Of a DNA stretch of 64,000 nucleotides, positions 35,298 to 43,945 are shown one piece after another. The notes under the pieces are model-generated. The model was not told where the DNA came from and did not search any database. It worked only from the letters and a program-made list of their open reading frames with translations. Both the position numbers and the translations under genes were made by a program. The DNA lies in contig NZ_CP150355.1 of assembly GCF_051521495.1 (NCBI RefSeq), forward strand, positions 3,782,001 to 3,846,000, given 5' to 3'. Position 1 is the stretch's first letter; the number at the start of each line of letters is the position of its first letter. This DNA is from Sorangium sp051521495. GTDB lineage: Bacteria > Myxococcota_A > Polyangia > Polyangiales > Polyangiaceae.

Positions 35298-36902
35298 TCA
35301 GCTGGGCGTCGCGTCCGGCGCCCGGGGCCACGGACAGGCCGCGAGCCGTTGCCGAGCGTCGGCGTTCTCGAGGGTCTGCTTCCAGGACTTGGGAGCGAGT
35401 TCGATGACCCGCTCGGGAGGCCAGGTGGGCAGCAGGATCAGCACGTCGCGCAAGTAGGCCCAGGGCTCGATGCCGTGCAGCGCGCACGAGGCGATGAGCG
35501 ACACGATGGTGGCGTTCCACTCGGCGCCGTCCTTGCTGCCCACGAAGAGCCAGTTCTTACGACCCACGGCTTCACGGCGGAGCTCAAGCTCGCTCCGGTT
35601 GTTGTCCAGGCGGAGCCGACCATCCTCGAGGAAGCGAGTGAGCGCGGTCCATTGGTTGAGCGCGTAGCCGATGGCGCCTGCGATGGGGCTCCTCGGCAGG
35701 ACGAGCAGGTCCTCTGTCTCAAGCCACGCGCGGAAGGCCACGAGCACGGGCTCGGCATCCGTCCGGCGCTGCTCGGTTCGACGGTTCGGAGCCAGCTCCT
35801 TGGTCGCCTTGTCGATCGCGTAGAGCTTGCGAATGAAGCCGATGGCTACCGCCGCGCGGTCCCGGTCGGAGGTCATCGCCTCGAAGAACTTTCGCCGGCA
35901 ATGGGCCCAGCAACCGACCTCGGTCACCCCCTCGGTGCGGAAAAGCTGCTCGTAGACGTTCGAGGCGTCGGCCTGGACATAGCCCTTGTAGCCGCGAAGG
36001 AACTCCTTCGGGCCATCCTGGTTGTGATACGGGGTGAAACGGAACAGGACATGATCTCGGTCCGCCACCAGGACCCAGAAGTGGCCTCGCCGACACTTGT
36101 CCTTTGCTTGCACGAGCACGCCGGTGGCATCGATGGCGATGCAGTGCGCGTTCAGGGCGTCCTTGGCCATCGCCTCGACGACGATCGCGAGCTTGCCGGC
36201 GCACGATTCGACCCAGCCGCACAGCGTCGAGCGCGAGAGGTGAAGACCCCAGCGCTCGAACATCTTCTCCTGCCGGTGAAGCGGCAAGTGGTCGGCGTAC
36301 TTGCTCACCAGCACGTGCGCGAGCAACCCTGGACCGGCGAGGCTGCGCGGGACAGGGCTGTCGGGGACGTCGGCGATCGTGATGCCTTGCTCGGGCTCAC
36401 CTTTGACCGCGAACTTCGGCCTCACGATCTGCAGTCGCACGAAGCTCGCGGGCCGCCACTCCAACGTCTCCGACACCTCCTCGCCGATGCGCACAAGCGC
36501 GGTCGCGCGCTCATCCTGCGCCTCCGGCGGCAACAGCTCGATCCGCTCGACCGGCAGATGCTCGGGCAGGCGTTGCCGCCCGTGCGGGCGAGCTTGGCGC
36601 CCCTTGTCCCCGCCTCCGGAGGAGCCGTTCGGCGCCGCGCCATCGCCACCGTCGGGTGAGCCGGGCGCGCCCGCGTCTGGCTGCGCCCCGGTGCCCGCGA
36701 GCATCTGCACGATCGCATCGAAGGCGAGCTGCATCTGCCCGGGGTCGACGTGTTCGGCCTTCTGGCCGAAGATGTGCCGGCGAAGCCGCTCCAGCTCGAT
36801 GCTGGCGAGCTCGTAGAGCTTGCGGTACTCGTCCCGCTCGTGGGCAGCGCGCGCGAGCTTGTCCTTGAGCTCGCGAATCTGCTCTTCGACCGGCTTGCTC
36901 AC
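35298..36902 (-). CDS. tnpC: IS66-gamma TnpC transposase
   Basis: 534 residues from the GTG at 36902, which aligns with the alpha start (SKPVEEQIRELKDKL). An upstream in-frame ATG at 37007 would add 35 residues and is unlikely. Coiled-coil N-terminus, linker and DDE domain (AIDATGVLVQAKDK, QADASNVYE, LDNNRSELELRREAVGRKNWLF). Intact. Confidence 0.94.
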   Translation of the reverse strand: MSKPVEEQIRELKDKLARAAHERDEYRKLYELASIELERLRRHIFGQKAEHVDPGQMQLAFDAIVQMLAGTGAQPDAGAPGSPDGGDGAAPNGSSGGGDKGRQARPHGRQRLPEHLPVERIELLPPEAQDERATALVRIGEEVSETLEWRPASFVRLQIVRPKFAVKGEPEQGITIADVPDSPVPRSLAGPGLLAHVLVSKYADHLPLHRQEKMFERWGLHLSRSTLCGWVESCAGKLAIVVEAMAKDALNAHCIAIDATGVLVQAKDKCRRGHFWVLVADRDHVLFRFTPYHNQDGPKEFLRGYKGYVQADASNVYEQLFRTEGVTEVGCWAHCRRKFFEAMTSDRDRAAVAIGFIRKLYAIDKATKELAPNRRTEQRRTDAEPVLVAFRAWLETEDLLVLPRSPIAGAIGYALNQWTALTRFLEDGRLRLDNNRSELELRREAVGRKNWLFVGSKDGAEWNATIVSLIASCALHGIEPWAYLRDVLILLPTWPPERVIELAPKSWKQTLENADARQRLAACPWPRAPDATPS

Positions 36903-37022
36903 GGCGCGGTAAGTACTCGTGAGCTCTTGCTTTTTGAAGGGGCTTGTGGAGGAAAATCTCTGCCGCTCGGGGCAATGCAACCGTGGGCGTTGCCCGCGAG
37001 CATGCAAAGCTGCCAGGTGAGA

Positions 37023-37394
37023 TCAGGGGGCCGGAGGCGGTGCGGTCTCGGCGAACGGGACCGCTCGCCGCAACTTCGAAGGCGACAGGGCGATGCCTTC
37101 CAGGATCTTCGCGAGCTCGGTGGCGTCAATGAGGACGCTCGTGGCTCCCGGAGTGACGCCACGCGGGGCTCGAAACGCCCCACGCTCGAGCCTTTTGTAA
37201 AGTAGACAGTACCCGCTGCGGTCCCACCAAAGGGCCTTGCAGCGGTCGGCTGCCCGGTTGAAAAAGAGAAACAGCGCTCCGGAGAGCGGGTCTTGTCGCA
37301 GCACCTCGCGCACGACGGCAGCGAGGCCATCGAACGAGCGCCGCAGATCGAGCGGCTCGGTGGCAACGTAGATCGAGACGCGGCCAGGAATCAT
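37023..37394 (-). CDS. tnpB: IS66-gamma TnpB (Orf2)
   Basis: 123 residues, close to alpha TnpB (SGALFLFFNRAADRCKALWWD, GYCLLYKRLERGAF) with a distinct tail ETAPPPAP. ATG overlaps the tnpA stop by 4 bp. Confidence 0.93.
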   Translation of the reverse strand: MIPGRVSIYVATEPLDLRRSFDGLAAVVREVLRQDPLSGALFLFFNRAADRCKALWWDRSGYCLLYKRLERGAFRAPRGVTPGATSVLIDATELAKILEGIALSPSKLRRAVPFAETAPPPAP

Positions 37395-37732
37395 CGCGTC
37401 CCCCCGAGCGCACGAACAACGCGCGCCAGCGTAACCTCGTCGAACGACGGCGGGATCCGGACGACCGCACCATCCGGAAAGACGATCTCCAGCGCCGCGC
37501 CCGGCGAGGACGTCGTGGCTGCTGGCGGGGCGACCACCACGGGCAGCAGCGCCGGAAGCGTCGCCTTCTCCGAGCGCTGCCGGTACTCGCTCCGCTTCAT
37601 GCCCAGTCGGCGGCTCCAGGAGTACAGTGTCCCGGCGTTGACCCCCTCCTGCTCCGCGAACACGCGGGCGGAGTGCCCGCTCTTGTGCCAGCGCGCCACA
37701 CGGTCGCGCCAGGTGCGTGTGCTCTCGTCCAT
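37391..37732 (-). CDS. tnpA: IS66-gamma TnpA (Orf1)
   Basis: 113 residues (DESTRTWRDRVARWHKSGHS, HTH type). The ATG at 37732 is preceded by GGAGGTACCG, and 29 bp further up lies the alpha copy 3 insertion, which has probably displaced gamma's own promoter. Confidence 0.93.
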   Translation of the reverse strand: MDESTRTWRDRVARWHKSGHSARVFAEQEGVNAGTLYSWSRRLGMKRSEYRQRSEKATLPALLPVVVAPPAATTSSPGAALEIVFPDGAVVRIPPSFDEVTLARVVRALGGTR

Positions 37733-38076
37733 CGGTACCTCCGGCGCGGGTTTCTAAGCGGCGCAGAGGTATCCGTTCGGCAGAGCGCATCCTGACGTCG
37801 AGCCGGCCAGGGACATAGGCTTGCCGTGCGATGCGAGAGCGACGGCAGGACACCTGCAACGGCGGCGAGACCGGACTGGGGGACCCCGAGGCGACGCCAG
37901 CGAAGCGCGGGACCGGTGACGCTGGCGTGCGAAGGCGGCGCCCCGGCAAGTCGAGCGCGTCCACCGCGATCGACGGCGCAGAGGCGGCGCCGCCGCGGCG
38001 ACGCCGGCGAGCGGAGTCCACGCCCAGCGTGACGTCGCCAGACGCTACCGGTGACGCAGAGCAGGCTTCGAAGCGC

Positions 38077-39675
38077 TCACGCGGCCAGCGTGGCCGGCGC
38101 CGTCCACGGGCTGGCAGCGAGCCGCTGCCGAGCGTCGGTGTTCTCGAGGGTCTGCTTCCAGGACTTGGGAGCGAGCTCGAGGACCCGATCGCGCGGCCAG
38201 CTCGGCAGCAGGATCAGCACGTCGCGCAGGTAGGCCCAGGGATCAATCTGGTGCAAGGCGCAGGAGGCGATCAGCGACACGATGATGGCGTTCCACTCTG
38301 CCCCGTCGTCGCTGCCCACGAAGAGCCAGTTCTTCCGCCCGAGTGCCTCTCTACGGAGCTCCAGCTCACTGCGGTTGTTGTCCAGGCGGAGCCGCCCATC
38401 CTCAAGGAAGCGGATGAGTGCGGGCCACTGGTTGCGCGCATACCCGATGGCCCCGGCGATGGGGCTCCTGGGCAGCACGAGCAGCTCCTCGCTGTCGAGC
38501 CACGCGCGGAAGGCATCGAGCACGGGCTGGGCCTGGCTTCGGCGCTGCTCGGTGCGGCGACCGGGAGCCAGGTCCTTGGTCGCCTTGTCGATGGCGAAGA
38601 GCTGGTGAATGAAGCCGAGCGCCGTCATCGCGCGCTCCCGGTCCGACGACATCGCTTCAAAGAAGCGCCGGCGGCAGTGGGCCCAACAGCCGACCTCGGT
38701 GACCTGCTCGGTCCGGAACAGCTCCTCGTAGACGCTCGATGCGTCAGCCTGGACATAGCCCTTGTACCCGCGGAGAAACTCCTTGGGGCCATCCTGGTTG
38801 TGACGAGGCGTGAAGCGGAAGAGCACGTGGTCTCGATCGGCCACGAGCACCCAGAAGTGTCCGCGCCGGCACTTGTCCTTGGCCTGGACGAGCACTCCGG
38901 TGGCGTCGATGGCGATGCAATGGGCGGAGAGCGCGTCCTTGGCCATGGCGGCGACCAGATAGCCCAGCACCTCGGCGCACGAGCCCACCCAGCCGCACAG
39001 TGTCGAGCGCGCCAGGTGCACCCCTTGGCGCTCGTAGATCTTCTCCTGCCGATGCAGCGGCAGATGGTCGCCGTACTTGCTCACCAGCACGTGCGCGAGC
39101 AGCCCTGGCCCGGCGAGCGATCGGGGGACAGGGCTCTCGGCTACGTCCGCAATGACGACGCCGGCGTCGGGCTCGCCCCTGGTGGCAAACTTGGGTCGCA
39201 CGATTTGCAGCCGTACGAAGCTCGCGGGCCTCCACTCCAGCGTCTCGGACACCTCTTCGCCGATGCGGACCATCTCGGCGGCGCGCTCGTCGCGCACCTC
39301 CGGCGGTAGCAGCTCGATCCGCTCGACCGGCAGATGCTCGGGTAGCTTCTGCCGTCCGTGCGGGGTGCTCCTGCGCCCCTTGCCGTTGCCTCCAGAGCCG
39401 CCTGCTGGCGCCGCATCGTCGCCCTCGGGCGTGTTCGCGGTGCCAGCGTCGGGGGGCGCGGTTGCGCCCGCGAGCATCTGGACGATCGCGTCGAAGGCGA
39501 GCTGCATCTGCCCGGGGTCGACATGCTCGGCCTTCTGGCCGAAGATGTGGCGGCGAAGCCGCTCCAGCTCGATGCTGGCGAGCTCGTAGAGCTTGCGGTA
39601 CTCGTCGCGCTCGTGCGCGGCGCGCGCCAGCTTGTCCTTCAGCTCATGAATCTGCTCATCGAGCGACTTGCTCAC
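38077..39675 (-). CDS. tnpC: IS66-alpha TnpC transposase, copy 3
   Basis: 532 residues, intact, GTG start, with its own tnpA/tnpB upstream. This is the only alpha copy in the window with an uninterrupted element around it and so the best candidate for an active source. 37769-38076 is the non-coding 3' end. Confidence 0.95.
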   Translation of the reverse strand: MSKSLDEQIHELKDKLARAAHERDEYRKLYELASIELERLRRHIFGQKAEHVDPGQMQLAFDAIVQMLAGATAPPDAGTANTPEGDDAAPAGGSGGNGKGRRSTPHGRQKLPEHLPVERIELLPPEVRDERAAEMVRIGEEVSETLEWRPASFVRLQIVRPKFATRGEPDAGVVIADVAESPVPRSLAGPGLLAHVLVSKYGDHLPLHRQEKIYERQGVHLARSTLCGWVGSCAEVLGYLVAAMAKDALSAHCIAIDATGVLVQAKDKCRRGHFWVLVADRDHVLFRFTPRHNQDGPKEFLRGYKGYVQADASSVYEELFRTEQVTEVGCWAHCRRRFFEAMSSDRERAMTALGFIHQLFAIDKATKDLAPGRRTEQRRSQAQPVLDAFRAWLDSEELLVLPRSPIAGAIGYARNQWPALIRFLEDGRLRLDNNRSELELRREALGRKNWLFVGSDDGAEWNAIIVSLIASCALHQIDPWAYLRDVLILLPSWPRDRVLELAPKSWKQTLENTDARQRLAASPWTAPATLAA

Positions 39676-39795
39676 GAGGCGGTAAGTACTCGTGGCTTCT
39701 TGCTTTTTGAAGAGGGTTGTTGCAGGAAAAAGAAGGGCTCTCGAGGCAATGCAACGCGCGCACTGCCCGGCGGAGCGCGGACAGGTCGGATGAGA

Positions 39796-40167
39796 TCAGT
39801 AGCCTGGAGGCGGGGCCGCCTCGCAGAGGCGCACCTCTCGCCGCAGCTTCGACGGCGTAAGCGCGATGCCCTCGAGGATCTTCGCCAGCTCGGCCGCGTC
39901 GATGACGACGCTCGTGGCTCCCGGAGTGACCGCACGCGGGGCACGAAACGTCCCGCGCTCTAGACGCTTGTAGAGCAAGCAATACCCGCTGCGGTCCCAC
40001 CACAGGGCCTTGCAGCGGTCGGCTGCTCGGTTGAAAAAGAGGAACAGCGCTCCAGAGAGCGGATCCTGCCGCAGCACCTCGCGCACGACGGCGGCGAGGC
40101 CATCAAACGACCGCCGCAAGTCGAGCGGCTCGGTGGCAACGTAGATCGAGACGCGGCCCGGGATCAT
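39796..40167 (-). CDS. tnpB: IS66-alpha TnpB (Orf2), copy 3
   Basis: 123 residues, intact, ending REVRLCEAAPPPGY; 120 bp before tnpC. Overlaps the tnpA stop by 4 bp. Confidence 0.94.
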   Translation of the reverse strand: MIPGRVSIYVATEPLDLRRSFDGLAAVVREVLRQDPLSGALFLFFNRAADRCKALWWDRSGYCLLYKRLERGTFRAPRAVTPGATSVVIDAAELAKILEGIALTPSKLRREVRLCEAAPPPGY

Positions 40168-40505
40168 CGCACGCCTCCGAGTGCGCGAACGACGCGCGCG
40201 AGCGTATCGTCGTCGAACGCCGGCGGCACGCGCACGACCGCCCCGTCCGGAAACACGATCTCCAGCGCGGTGCCCGGCGAGCATGTCGTAGCGCTCGACG
40301 GGGCGACCACCACTGGCAGCAACGCGGGCAGCGTCGCCTTCTCCGAGCGCTGCCGGTACTCGTTCCGCTTCATCCCCAGCCGGCGGCTCCAGGAGTAGAG
40401 CGTGCCTGCGCTGATCCCCTCCTGCTCAGCGAACACGCGGGCGGAGTGCCCGCTCTTGTGCCAGCGCGCCACCCGGTCGCGCCAGATGCGTCTGCTCTCG
40501 TCCAT
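40164..40505 (-). CDS. tnpA: IS66-alpha TnpA (Orf1), copy 3
   Basis: 113 residues, HTH-type Orf1, ATG 40505 with GGAGGT 5 bp upstream; the 71 bp up to the terminus carry its promoter region. Confidence 0.94.
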   Translation of the reverse strand: MDESRRIWRDRVARWHKSGHSARVFAEQEGISAGTLYSWSRRLGMKRNEYRQRSEKATLPALLPVVVAPSSATTCSPGTALEIVFPDGAVVRVPPAFDDDTLARVVRALGGVR

Positions 40506-40627
40506 CCACACCTCCGGCGCGGATCTCTACGCAGCGCAGCGGCTCCAAGACAGCATGCGGGTCGCCGAACGCGTACGCGCAGAGGCTCGAAGACAGGATG
40601 TGGTCCGCAGAACGCGTACGCTCCTCG

Positions 40628-41207
40628 TGTCCGTGCAGGTGCTCGATATTACGTAGTCGCTACCGGATCAGCCCGCAGGCTTGCAGCGCCGCTCCCGCCA
40701 AATCCCGCGGACGGTTGTGCGCCGCCTGCGCTCCGCTCGATCACCATCGGCGTCCCCTCGGGCGGGGTGCGCCTCCCGGCGCGGACCCGCCCTCCGTCGC
40801 GCGGGGATGGGGCACGCGGCGGCGGCTTACCCGGCGGCGGAAGCGCGGGACCCGGAGCGGGCTCCCCCTCCTCGTCCGCCCCGACCGACTCGTCCTCCGG
40901 CAAGCGCTCGGCGGGGCAGTGAGTCGACTCCGCTTGACCTGATCCGCAGGGCGGTTTGGATGACGTGGATGGCGAGCGCCTTCTCGTCGAGCTTGCGCCA
41001 GACGTGGATGTCGAGCACGCAGTGGCGGCGCCGGGAAGCGAACCCGGTGCAAGACGTGCCGGACGCGGGGGCTGCGAAGGTCGCCCTCGGCGCTGGGTCC
41101 GGGGCTCCGGGGCGATGCGGAGCGAGCCCTCGGCGGGCGATCAGTATGCGAGGTCTGGGCTGCGCCGGCGATCGATGCGCTCCCGCAGTCAACGGAACGG
41201 GCGGCCC
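40628..41207. other. 580-bp stretch right of the IS66 nest, no supported gene
   Basis: GC-rich. The open frames on both strands are low-complexity Arg/Pro/Ala and look like shadows. One minus-strand segment (HCVLDIHVWRKLDEKALAIHVIQTALRI, about 40955-41040) has a more protein-like composition and may be a gene relic, but I cannot assign it. Confidence 0.4.
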
Positions 41208-41402
41208 TCAGCCCAGCCGCTCCCGCTCCCACCGCACCTGGGCGGCGATGGCGTCGTCCGCGGCGCGCACGCCCTCGACGAAGAGCTCCGCGTGGGCGGG
41301 GTTGTCCAGGTTGAGGCCGAGCCGGAGCAGCACGGTGCGATCGCGCTGCGGGACGGAACGGAGGATCTCGGCAGCTGAGCAGGGATAGCGAGCGGGACGC
41401 AC
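41208..41402 (-). CDS. Small hypothetical protein (64 aa)
   Basis: GTG start at 41402, no clear ribosome site. The product has a balanced composition (EILRSVPQRDRTVLLRLGLN, then AHAELFVEGVRAADDAIAAQ) unlike the shadows around it, suggesting a genuine short helical protein or the end of a decayed gene. No family recognised. 41403-41966 contains no other convincing frame. Confidence 0.4.
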   Translation of the reverse strand: MRPARYPCSAAEILRSVPQRDRTVLLRLGLNLDNPAHAELFVEGVRAADDAIAAQVRWERERLG

Positions 41403-41966
41403 GCTGCGAGTGTACCAGAGGAGCGGTCGGACGGTGCGGCCGAGCGGCTGGCTCTCGCATGAGCCGCGAACTCGGTGCGGCCGGCGTTGGGGCGAACATC
41501 GATCTCCATGCGGTCCCCTTCCTCAGACACCGACGTCGCTGTGAAGGCGACCTTGACGGGGGCCCACCGCTGCCTCCGCCGCCGGGGCTGCGGCCGTGCC
41601 GTGGTGCCGCGGAGGGCCAGAGCCGCCGTGTGGTGCACGAAGCTCGGCGGGCGCGCTGCGGGCTCGCACAAGGTGAGAGATGCTGTGCGTGATGCCCGAG
41701 AATGCGCCTTTCCGGGCGTCCGTTGCTCCGCTAGCCAGCGGAACCGCCCGAACTCTTCCTGGACGCTGCGGCCAGCCTGCCGAGCGGAGCCGCCAAATCT
41801 CCGCGCGGCGCCCCCTGAGCACGCCCATGCCACCTCGAGCACAAGGCAAGGTCGATGCGCCCCGTCGTGACGGGGGAGCGGAGGCCGAGGCACGGGTCGG
41901 CGGGCTCGGTGACGCCCCTGCCCCTGACGCCCTCGGACGCGGGTTCGCCAGCGCCGAGCTCGACGT

Positions 41967-42167
41967 CTATTCGTCATCCAGAAGTGCGAGCAGCTTGTCG
42001 CGCAGCTCTCGCTTGACCCGCTGCCGGTTCAGGTCGTCCTCGTAACCGGCTGCGATAGGTGACACCTTGCTAACCCCTTTGATCATCATCAGAGCGTCGA
42101 TTGTTCGCTCGGCCTCGTGATCGTCCAAGTCGCGCCGGAAGTGAACAACCAGGCCTTTGATGGTCAT
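41967..42167 (-). CDS. Small hypothetical protein (66 aa) coupled to a sigma factor
   Basis: KGLVVHFRRDLDDHEAERTIDALMMIKGVSKVSPI, then a charged helix (RQRVKRELRDKLLALLDDE). Starts with a 4-bp overlap (ATGA) with the sigma gene stop, so the two are translated together. Similar short proteins occur in phages and mobile elements. Function unknown; an adaptor for the sigma factor is a guess. Confidence 0.75.
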   Translation of the reverse strand: MTIKGLVVHFRRDLDDHEAERTIDALMMIKGVSKVSPIAAGYEDDLNRQRVKRELRDKLLALLDDE

Positions 42168-42727
42168 TGCGGCCCCACTCTCTGGGCGAAGTCCTCCGTG
42201 TTTTCCCGAAGTTCGACGATGTCGCGCAGCACACCGATCGCCTTGGCGCGTCGCTTGTAAATCACAGAGAGAGGTAGCCCTGCTTCTTCGGCGATCTGGG
42301 CCATCGAGACTCCGTTGAGATCATGTGCCACGAGAACAACGCGCAGCTTCGGATCGAGCTCGTTTAGCGCGTCGATGGTGCCCGTCCTGATGCTGTCGGA
42401 TTCCATCGTAGCAGCGGCATCCGGCGCTGGATCGGCCACATCGATCAAATCGACGAGCTCCTCCCTGCGGTGCTGCATACGCTGGTGATAGTGCGACGCC
42501 ACGTGTACGGTGATCCGATTCAACCAGCGTTCCGGCCTGCCGCGCTTAGGATCGAACCTGGGCCAGCTCTCCCAGGCATTGAGCCAGACTTGGCCTGCGA
42601 CGTCGGTACGATGGCACCGTGGGACCCCCAGCCTCCCCAGCCAGCGCAGCACGGCACGAACCTGCGCCGGGCAAAACAAGCGTGCGTGCGCGGCGGCGCG
42701 CTCGTCTTCATTCGACAGACGATCCAT
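42164..42727 (-). CDS. ECF-type RNA polymerase sigma factor
   Basis: 187 residues from ATG 42727, chosen for GGGGAGGG 8 bp upstream; an ATG 24 bp earlier has none. Region 2 (DVAGQVWLNAWESWPRFDPKRG, WLNRITVHVASHY) and region 4 HTH (LDPKLRVVLVAHDLNGVSMAQIAEEAGLPLSVIYKRRAKAIGVL) are clear. No anti-sigma gene adjoins; the coupled 66-residue protein is the only partner. Confidence 0.85.
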   Translation of the reverse strand: MDRLSNEDERAAAHARLFCPAQVRAVLRWLGRLGVPRCHRTDVAGQVWLNAWESWPRFDPKRGRPERWLNRITVHVASHYHQRMQHRREELVDLIDVADPAPDAAATMESDSIRTGTIDALNELDPKLRVVLVAHDLNGVSMAQIAEEAGLPLSVIYKRRAKAIGVLRDIVELRENTEDFAQRVGPQ

Positions 42728-42919
42728 GGCGTTACCCTCCCCCGCGGGCAATCGCCCGTAAGCGGGTGATGCCGCGCGTCCGCCTCATGCGGCACCGGTT
42801 CGCGGTCTTCCCCGTCCGCTACCAAAGGAAGATGTCAGCGGTAGCTGCTCAGTTCCCGTCGCGGCGGCATGCTCGTCAGCAGGCTCCTGATGGCGTGTAG
42901 CTGCGAAGCGCGGCGGCGC

Positions 42920-43825
42920 TCATCCATGGCTCCCTACGCCCGGAATTGTCGTGCTCAGCGGAGAGCGCTCTGCGTCCTCCCAGTCGGACGCGTTGGCGAA
43001 GCTCGTCCCCCCTTTGTCACGCTGTAGCGGGAAGCTCGTCAGCGTGGCGGCGCGCTCGGCGAGCTCCGCCCCGGCGGCAGCGCGGACAGGGAGCGGCGAC
43101 CGAAGCCGCGGCAGCGGAGGCGGCGGGAGCTTCGCCCGCGGGCTCCTGGCCGCAAGCTCGGGAGACGGCACCACGGGCGGAGGAACGTCGAGCGCGCGGG
43201 GCGGTATCGTCGGCGGAGTCGCTGGCGCCGAGCTCGGCGCCGACGACGCCGCGGGAAGCGCCGAGCTCTCACGCTTGGTGCTGGGCGCACCGATCTGTAT
43301 CACCACCGTCGTCTCCGCGTCCGTTCGGTGGTCGTCGTGCAGCCGCCACAGGCGCTCCCAGTACCGCGCAGGCGTGCCGGTGAAAGACTCCAGCTGCCGG
43401 GCAAGGCCGGGCGTCATCGGCAGGTCGCTCCTCAGCAACCGCTCCACCTCTCTCGGTTCCAACCCCGTGCTCTCGCCCAGCTTTCTCCTCCACGAAGGCG
43501 TCGTCGCGCAGAACGACTCGAGGACCCTTCCTGGCCAGGGAACGGGGCGCGCGCGGGCGTCTGTCAGCTCTGCGAGCGCCGCGTCGACGTGACAATCCAG
43601 AAGGCGCCGGTATCGATCCCGCTCGCCCGCTACCTGCTCCTTCGCATCGGTCAGGGCGGCCTCCTCGTCATCGTGCGCGTGCTCGTGCGCCTCGCGAAGC
43701 CCGCGCTCGCGTCCCAGCGCTTCGCGCGCGGTGACGGCGAAGCCTATCGCGACGCAGGCTATCATCGCGAGCCCGAGCGGCGAAATGAGCCACATCGCAC
43801 CAAGTAGATCCTCCATCGTATTCAT
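42920..43825 (-). CDS. Membrane-anchored protein with HigA-like HTH domain
   Basis: 301 residues. One N-terminal membrane helix (AMWLISPLGLAMIACVAIGFAVTA), a charged coiled-coil (GRERGLREAHEHAHDDEEAALTDAKEQVAGERDRYRRLL), then an HTH resembling the HigA/plasmid-maintenance antidote type: KLGESTGLEPREVERLLRSDLPMTPGLARQLESFTGTPARYWERL. The last 120 residues are Pro/Ala-rich and disordered. A DNA-binding domain tethered to the membrane is unusual. GGAG upstream of ATG 43825. It lies between two sigma-factor genes on the same strand. Confidence 0.75.
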   Translation of the reverse strand: MNTMEDLLGAMWLISPLGLAMIACVAIGFAVTAREALGRERGLREAHEHAHDDEEAALTDAKEQVAGERDRYRRLLDCHVDAALAELTDARARPVPWPGRVLESFCATTPSWRRKLGESTGLEPREVERLLRSDLPMTPGLARQLESFTGTPARYWERLWRLHDDHRTDAETTVVIQIGAPSTKRESSALPAASSAPSSAPATPPTIPPRALDVPPPVVPSPELAARSPRAKLPPPPLPRLRSPLPVRAAAGAELAERAATLTSFPLQRDKGGTSFANASDWEDAERSPLSTTIPGVGSHG

Positions 43826-43945
43826 CGGGTTTCTTCTCCTGGACGTGATCGTTCTTGTCGGGACGCAAGGCGGATCTTCGCCTTGTGCTGTCCGACGACA
43901 TCACCAGGGTCACCGCCTGCCAGCTGCCGGAGGACAGCCTAGGAT

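Larger units (their letters stand above)
37769..40576 (-). mobile_element. IS66-alpha copy 3, complete
   Basis: 2808 bp, ends GTATCCGTTCGGC (37769) and GTACGCGTTCGGC (40576, other strand). Target duplication GCGCAGAG (37761-37768, 40577-40584). All three genes are intact. Sequence is the same as copies 1 and 2 wherever I compared them, implying recent spread. Confidence 0.96.
34939..40619 (-). mobile_element. IS66-gamma, complete but carrying IS66-alpha copy 3
   Basis: Ends GTAGGCGTTCTG (34939) and, on the other strand, GTACGCGTTCTG (40619), both followed by a CCxCATCCT block. The 8-bp direct repeat GCTCCTCG (34931-34938, 40620-40627) flanks it. Removing alpha copy 3 and its duplication leaves about 2865 bp. 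Gamma and alpha share tnp genes of about 80 percent similarity by eye, so they are sister elements; alpha landed in the leader just upstream of gamma tnpA. 34939-35297 is the non-coding 3' end. Confidence 0.95.
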
